Of a stretch of DNA of 10,350 bases, positions 6,882 to 10,350 are shown one piece after another. Source of the DNA: JBEKHI01 sp050012355 (GTDB lineage Bacteria > Actinomycetota > Actinomycetes > Streptosporangiales > Streptosporangiaceae). Within the stretch, counting starts at the first letter, position 1. Each line of letters opens with the position of its first letter. A program made the translations under genes and the position numbers. A model generated the notes under the pieces. It did no database searches and had not been told where the DNA came from. It was given only the letters and a program-made list of their open reading frames with translations. The stretch covers positions 1 through 10,350 of the forward strand of contig JBEKHI010000407.1 in assembly GCA_050012355.1 (NCBI GenBank), in the 5' to 3' direction.

Positions 6882-8743
6882 AACACCTGCACGCGGTCGC
6901 GTACGGCGCCGACGATCTCCTCGATCGCCTTGTCAACCGGCACGCCGTTGCGCTGCGTTCCGTCACGGAACCGGAAGGACACCGCGCCCGCCGCCACATC
7001 ATCATCCCCCGCGATCAGCATGAAGGGGATCTTCTGCCGCTGCGCGGTGCGGATCTTCTTCTGCATCCGGTCGTCGGAGTCGTCGACCTCGACCCTGATG
7101 CCCTGCTCACGCAGCTGCTCGGCGATCTTGGCCAGGTACGGCACGTGCGCGTCCGCGATCGGGATGCCGACCACCTGCACCGGCGCCAGCCAGGGCGGGA
7201 ACGCGCCCGCGTAGTGCTCGACCAGGATGCCGAAGAACCGCTCGATCGAGCCCAGGGTGGACAGCTGCCAGCGGCGGCCGATCGCGTCCTTGACGTGCAC
7301 GTCGATCTTCGGCGCGTAGAAGGCGCCGTCGCCCTCGGCGATCGTGTAATTCAGCCCGGAGGCGTCGAGCGCGTGCTTCAACGCGGCCTCCGCCGCCGAC
7401 CACTCCTCCAGGGTGCCGACGTACTTGTCCGGCCGGGTGGACAGCTCCGCCTCGAAATCGGTGAGCCCGAAGTCCCGCAGCAGCCCGACCACGAACTGCA
7501 GCAGCGACGCCAGTTCGGGCGCGAGCTGCTCCGGCGTGCAGAAGATGTGCGAGTCATCCTGAGTGAACCCGCGTGCCCGGGTGAGCCCGTGCACCACCCC
7601 GGACTTCTCGTACCGGTACACGGTCCCGAACTCGAACAGCCGCAACGGCAGCTCCCGGTAGGACCGCCCGCGCGAGGCGAAGACCAGGATGTGCATCGGG
7701 CAGTTCATCGGCTTCGGGTAGTACGTCGCCCCGTCCAGCTCCATGGGCGGGAACATCCCGTCCTTGTACCACTCCAGGTGACCTGAGGTGATGAACAGGT
7801 CTTCCTTGGTGATGTGCGGGGTGTTGACGTACTGGTACCCGGCCTGCTCGTGGCGGCGGTTGGAGTAGTCCTCCATCACCTTGCGGATGATCGCGCCCTT
7901 GGGATGGAACACCGGCAGGCCACTGCCGATCTCGGTCGGGAAGGAGAACAGGTCGAGCTCGGCGCCCAGCTTGCGGTGGTCGCGCCGCTCGGCCTCTTCC
8001 AGCATGTGCAGGTAGTCGTCCTGGGCCGGCCGCGATTCCCACGCGGTGCCGTAGATCCGCTGCAGCTGCGGGTTCTTCTCGCTGCCGCGCCAGTAGGCGC
8101 CGCCGGTCCGCATCAGCTTGAACGCCGGGATGCTTCTCGTCGATGGCAGGTGCGGGCCGCGGCACAGGTCCTTCCAGCACAGCTCATGCGTCTTCGGGTC
8201 GAGGTTGTCGTAGATGGTCAGCTCGTTGCCGCCCACCTCCGTCGCTTCCTCAGTGTCGCCGGGGCCCTTCAGCCCGATGAGCTCCAGCTTGTACGGCTCG
8301 TCCTTCTCCTCGATGCGGGCCTCGTCCTCGGTGACCACCCGGCGTTCGAAAAGCTGCCCTTGCTTGACGATCTGCCGCATCCGGTTCTCGATCTTCTTCA
8401 GATCGTCGGGAGTGAACGGCTGGGACACGTCGAAGTCGTAGTAGAAACCGTTCTCGACCGGCGGCCCGATACCGAGCTTGGCGTGCGGGAACAGGTCCTG
8501 GACGGCCTGGGCCAAGACGTGCGCGGTGGAGTGCCGCAAGATCGCGCGGCCCGGCTCGGAGTCGATGACGATCGGCTGCACGACATCCCCGTCGGCCAGC
8601 GCGACGGCGAGGTCACGCGGTTCGCCGTTGACGCGGGCGGCGATGACCATCGGCTGGTCACCGAGGAGATCGCCGGCGGTAGTGCCAGCCTCGGTCACAA
8701 GCTCGCTACCGGCGAGGGTGATCCGAAGCTGCTGGGTGGACAC
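6677..8743 (-). CDS. thrS: Threonyl-tRNA synthetase with internal catalytic-domain deletion and lost stop
   Basis: The family charges tRNA-Thr. The 688-codon frame contains the TGS domain (1-62), the editing domain with HSTAH (71-75) and CRGPH (194-198), the class II core and the anticodon-binding domain (about 522-620). Zinc ligands C348 (MNCPMH) and H399 (DDSHIFC) are present, as is motif 2 (RLFEFGTVYRYEKSG, 368-382). But RRWQLST (490-496) runs directly into LGSIERF (497-503). Other ThrRSs have about 32 residues between them, the IQxDF...PVMIHRA segment that holds the third zinc-ligand histidine. The conserved part ends at VQV-620, where a stop is expected; codon 621 is TTA and the frame continues 68 basic codons through the HIT gene. 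The GTG start at 8743 has a strong AGGAGG. Identity is certain; normal activity is doubtful. The alternatives are an assembly error or a second thrS elsewhere. Confidence 0.9.
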   Translation of the reverse strand: MSTQQLRITLAGSELVTEAGTTAGDLLGDQPMVIAARVNGEPRDLAVALADGDVVQPIVIDSEPGRAILRHSTAHVLAQAVQDLFPHAKLGIGPPVENGFYYDFDVSQPFTPDDLKKIENRMRQIVKQGQLFERRVVTEDEARIEEKDEPYKLELIGLKGPGDTEEATEVGGNELTIYDNLDPKTHELCWKDLCRGPHLPSTRSIPAFKLMRTGGAYWRGSEKNPQLQRIYGTAWESRPAQDDYLHMLEEAERRDHRKLGAELDLFSFPTEIGSGLPVFHPKGAIIRKVMEDYSNRRHEQAGYQYVNTPHITKEDLFITSGHLEWYKDGMFPPMELDGATYYPKPMNCPMHILVFASRGRSYRELPLRLFEFGTVYRYEKSGVVHGLTRARGFTQDDSHIFCTPEQLAPELASLLQFVVGLLRDFGLTDFEAELSTRPDKYVGTLEEWSAAEAALKHALDASGLNYTIAEGDGAFYAPKIDVHVKDAIGRRWQLSTLGSIERFFGILVEHYAGAFPPWLAPVQVVGIPIADAHVPYLAKIAEQLREQGIRVEVDDSDDRMQKKIRTAQRQKIPFMLIAGDDDVAAGAVSFRFRDGTQRNGVPVDKAIEEIVGAVRDRVQVLWIPFSDSGHRTGWPTSRGKGSRPAPALMRAARSARRRSCPMRKRSSSLAATWCTRYSTCIRTTRATC
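6680..6883 (-). other. Read-through tail of the thrS frame overlapping the HIT gene
   Basis: After codon 620 the frame reads TTA TGG and stays open for 68 codons, almost all inside the HIT coding region in a different frame. The predicted tail is rich in Arg, Ser and Thr, as expected of an off-frame shadow of high-GC code, and matches no part of a ThrRS. One base change (TTATG from TAATG) would restore a stop overlapping the HIT ATG. Confidence 0.75.
7255..7256 (-). other. Junction of the in-frame deletion in thrS
   Basis: The codon for T496 (7258-7256) is followed directly by that for L497 (7255-7253). About 96 bases encoding the zinc-ligand histidine segment are absent relative to remembered E. 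coli and mycobacterial ThrRS sequences. The reading frame is kept across the junction. Confidence 0.8.
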
Positions 8744-8752
8744 GATCGTTCT

Positions 8753-8758
8753 CCTCCT
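8753..8758 (-). promoter_or_regulatory. Shine-Dalgarno site of thrS
   Basis: AGGAGG on the minus strand, nine bases before GTG 8743. The spacer to the upstream hydrolase stop is only 39 bases, too short for a T-box leader, so thrS is probably expressed from the upstream promoter or from one inside the hydrolase gene. Confidence 0.8.
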
Positions 8759-8782
8759 GATATGGAAACCTGTTACTCGATG

Positions 8783-9724
8783 CTATCGGTCGCGCGGCCC
8801 GGCGAGTAACCGGCTCAGGTCGGCCAGGTCGAGCAGGTCATCGAGTATCCGGTCGATGGCACTGACCGTCAGCGTGAGGTGGCCCTCACCGCGCAGCAGA
8901 TGCTGGCGGGCACCGGGGATGTGCCGGGCGAGCCACGCGCCGTGCGCGAACGGGACCATCCGGTCCTGGTCGCCCTGCCAGATGGATATCGGCGCCGGTC
9001 CTAGATCCTCGCCCAGGAGTTCTTTAATCCCGCCGAGGCTGAACCCCCAGTCGGTAACGAACGCCAGGTCGTCGTCACGCCATCCGGCGACACCCTCACG
9101 GATCGCGGCCCGTAGCCCAGCCGCCATCGCCTCGGCGTACTCCCCGGTCAGCGCGGCTACGTCCACCGCCGACACCAGCCCGCCAAGCGCCGCCGCCACC
9201 TCCGGGCCGGTGACGCTGGTCAGGCCCTCGGCCTCCCGCTGGAGGTATTCGGTCAGCTGGTCGGGCCCGCTTACGGCGGCGCCGAACTCCGCGACGTTCT
9301 CCGGCGCCATCCCCTCCGTCCAGTCGAGCCCCTCGGCATCGTGCGGAGCGACCCCGGCCACCGACGCCGCCGCCAGGCACCGGCCGGGAAGAAGCACGGC
9401 GCAGGCCAGCGCGTGCGGGCCGCCACCCGACCATCCCGCCGTAACAAAGGTGTCCGCCCCCAAATAGTCCATAACGACGCCAGCGTCGGCCCCGATATCG
9501 CCGACTCTCCTGCCGGGTCTGGGGGTCGAGCGCTCGTAGCCCGGCCGGGCGATCTGGATCACCCGCAGACCCCGTATCCGGGCCGCCTCTACCGTGGGCG
9601 GGTAAATCCCCAGGCCAACCGGGGTTCCCTCGTGGATGACGAGCGGAAGCCCGTCGTCAGGGCCGGCCGTCAGGAACTCCAGCTTCCGGCCGTCAGGCAT
9701 CGCGATAAGTTGCCGTTCCGTCAC
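8783..9724 (-). CDS. Alpha/beta-fold hydrolase
   Basis: This 313-residue cytoplasmic protein has no signal peptide. The nucleophile elbow G-W-S99-G-G (97-101) is canonical. D254, in GDQDRMVPF, is the likely acid, and H282, in GEGHLTL, the base. The oxyanion region is probably the HEGTP segment at 31-35. A cap-like helical insertion rich in Ala, Gly and Glu spans about 135-235. The substrate cannot be told; esterase, haloperoxidase-like and epoxide-hydrolase-like members share this layout. The GTG start at 9724 overlaps the stop of the PPOX gene (GTGA), so the two are translationally coupled, and thrS follows after 39 bases. The pairing with a putative F420 enzyme could mean joint action on a small molecule, but this is inference only. 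Confidence 0.9.
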   Translation of the reverse strand: MTERQLIAMPDGRKLEFLTAGPDDGLPLVIHEGTPVGLGIYPPTVEAARIRGLRVIQIARPGYERSTPRPGRRVGDIGADAGVVMDYLGADTFVTAGWSGGGPHALACAVLLPGRCLAAASVAGVAPHDAEGLDWTEGMAPENVAEFGAAVSGPDQLTEYLQREAEGLTSVTGPEVAAALGGLVSAVDVAALTGEYAEAMAAGLRAAIREGVAGWRDDDLAFVTDWGFSLGGIKELLGEDLGPAPISIWQGDQDRMVPFAHGAWLARHIPGARQHLLRGEGHLTLTVSAIDRILDDLLDLADLSRLLAGPRDR

Positions 9725-10158
9725 GCCGTACAGCGTAACCGGTTTGAATAGACGCGTTCCGGGGTGATGAGAACCGCGGTGCGCCTTTCTTCGGCCATCA
9801 CCCGGTCGTAGGTCGCGAAGTCCTCGTGGGTGCCGCCCGCGGCGGTGAAGATCTCCCGCAGCAGCAGCCGGACGTCGGAGTCATCAGGCCCGATGAGCGT
9901 GGCAGGTCCCTCGGCCGCCGCCCACTGCCAGCCGACCCGGATCACGATCGTCGCCCACGGCCGTTCCCGCAGGTTGGCCAGCTTGCGGGCCCCGCCCCGC
10001 GCGACCAGCGCCACCGCGTCCTCACCGGTAACCGGGCTCTTGATGATTCCCGCGTTCACCACCGACGACTGAATCGTCCCGTCGCCCCGCGACGTAGACA
10101 CCACGCACAGCCCATGCTCCCCCGGCACCAGCGCCGCAAAATCCCCAATCGAGGTCAT
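9721..10158 (-). CDS. PPOX-class F420-dependent oxidoreductase (Rv1155-like)
   Basis: This 145-residue protein has the split-barrel flavin/F420-binding fold. Features seen are an N-terminal beta-hairpin (GLCVVSTSRGDGTIQSSVVN, 16-35), the cofactor-phosphate-binding type segment GGARKLANLRERPWATIVI (55-73), the strand GWQWAAAEGPATLI (76-89), a helix 94-107, and the C-terminal EERRTAVLITPERVYSN (123-139). The order and wording resemble mycobacterial Rv1155, an F420-binding member. Partner substrate unknown; FMN or heme use is possible in related families. It is the first gene of an apparent operon with the hydrolase, thrS and the HIT gene. The ATG at 10158 has no Shine-Dalgarno site; a TAAGCT -10 element six bases upstream implies a leaderless mRNA. 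Confidence 0.88.
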   Translation of the reverse strand: MTSIGDFAALVPGEHGLCVVSTSRGDGTIQSSVVNAGIIKSPVTGEDAVALVARGGARKLANLRERPWATIVIRVGWQWAAAEGPATLIGPDDSDVRLLLREIFTAAGGTHEDFATYDRVMAEERRTAVLITPERVYSNRLRCTA

Positions 10159-10164
10159 GCAGAA

Positions 10165-10170
10165 AGCTTA
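10165..10170 (-). promoter_or_regulatory. -10 element of a leaderless promoter for the PPOX gene
   Basis: TAAGCT on the minus strand fits TANNNT and ends six bases before the ATG, which places the transcript start at or next to the A of the start codon. No Shine-Dalgarno site is present. The -35 area is GC-rich and not recognisable. Just upstream is the perfect palindrome GCCGCGCGCGGC (10171-10182). Confidence 0.6.
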
Positions 10171-10235
10171 GCCGCGCGCGGCCCCCGGGTCCCTTACCCG
10201 CCCCGCGCGCGCCCGCCTGCCCCGGCTCAGCCGCT

Positions 10236-10296
10236 GCCGACCCGCCGACCCGCCGACCCGCCGACCCGCCGACCCGCCGACCCGCCGACCCGCCGA
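10236..10296. repeat. Octanucleotide tandem repeat, 7.5 copies of CCGACCCG
   Basis: Seven perfect head-to-tail copies plus a half copy, with no substitutions. The unit is not a multiple of three, so the array cycles through frames and is unlikely to code. It lies about 80 bases upstream of the PPOX start and stops abruptly at an AT-richer dyad. Perfect identity suggests a length-variable slippage locus. Confidence 0.95.
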
Positions 10297-10333
10297 ATAC
10301 CGGATATATCAGGATTTCACCATTCCCGGTATT
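10296..10333. promoter_or_regulatory. AT-richer inverted repeat next to the tandem array
   Basis: AATACCGG (10296-10303) and CCGGTATT (10326-10333) are exact complements separated by 22 bases, and the palindrome GATATATC (10303-10310) is nested inside. The base composition contrasts with the GC-rich surroundings. An operator or promoter for a gene beyond the window, or a terminator, is possible; no gene is seen between 10159 and 10350. Confidence 0.35.
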
Positions 10334-10350
10334 GCTTCTACAGCGCCGTC

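Noticed and set aside
8744..8782. T-box or other leader regulating thrS
   Set aside because: Only 39 bases separate the hydrolase stop from thrS, too short for a T-box.
7814..8809. Long plus-strand frames antisense to thrS, and similar frames antisense to pdxS and pimA
   Set aside because: Low-complexity, Arg/Leu/Val-rich shadows typical of high-GC code, antisense to conserved genes.
10236..10296. CRISPR array
   Set aside because: The units are 8 bases and contiguous, without spacers.

Overview
The window is chromosomal DNA from a high-GC actinomycete. Three things point there: a complete phosphatidylinositol mannoside (PIM) gene set (PgsA, PatA-type acyltransferase, PimA), an F420-type PPOX oxidoreductase, and the gene order thrS - HIT hydrolase - pgsA - acyltransferase - pimA, which is also found in mycobacteria. 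GTG starts and 4-bp stop/start overlaps are frequent. No tRNA, rRNA, insertion sequence, prophage or CRISPR array is visible. I cannot assign a genus.

Layout, left to right. (1) 1-833, minus: pdxS, the PLP synthase lyase subunit, with its 3' end outside the window. (2) 834-994: a spacer with a perfect 19-bp inverted repeat. (3) 995-4120, minus: a tightly coupled four-gene operon read pgsA -> patA-like -> pimA -> LemA-like membrane protein, all three junctions being ATGA/GTGA overlaps. It makes phosphatidylinositol phosphate, mannosylates the inositol lipid and acylates the mannolipid at the cytoplasmic membrane. (4) 4121-4244: a divergent promoter region with a composite dyad. (5) 4245-6302, plus: the only plus-strand gene, an EF-G2-type EF-G paralogue with non-canonical GTPase motifs. 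It sits between the HIT gene and pgsA, which adjoin in mycobacteria. (6) 6307-6368: a long imperfect hairpin between convergent genes. (7) 6372-10158, minus: PPOX oxidoreductase -> alpha/beta hydrolase -> thrS -> HIT/Ap4A-phosphorylase-like gene, apparently one operon starting from a leaderless promoter. (8) 10236-10350: an octanucleotide tandem repeat abutting an AT-richer dyad.

The most striking observation is in thrS. The frame is open and highly conserved, but about 32 residues are missing between the LST and LGSIERF segments of the catalytic domain. They include the stretch that carries the third zinc-ligand histidine of threonyl-tRNA synthetases. The same gene has also lost its expected stop (TTA where a TAA overlapping the HIT start would fit) and reads 68 codons into the HIT gene out of frame. 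Either this copy is damaged or repurposed and another thrS exists, or the assembly is wrong here. No wholly new multi-gene system was recognised. The other points of interest are regulatory repeats, leaderless promoters, the EF-G2 insertion and an Asp/Glu exchange in the acyltransferase active site.
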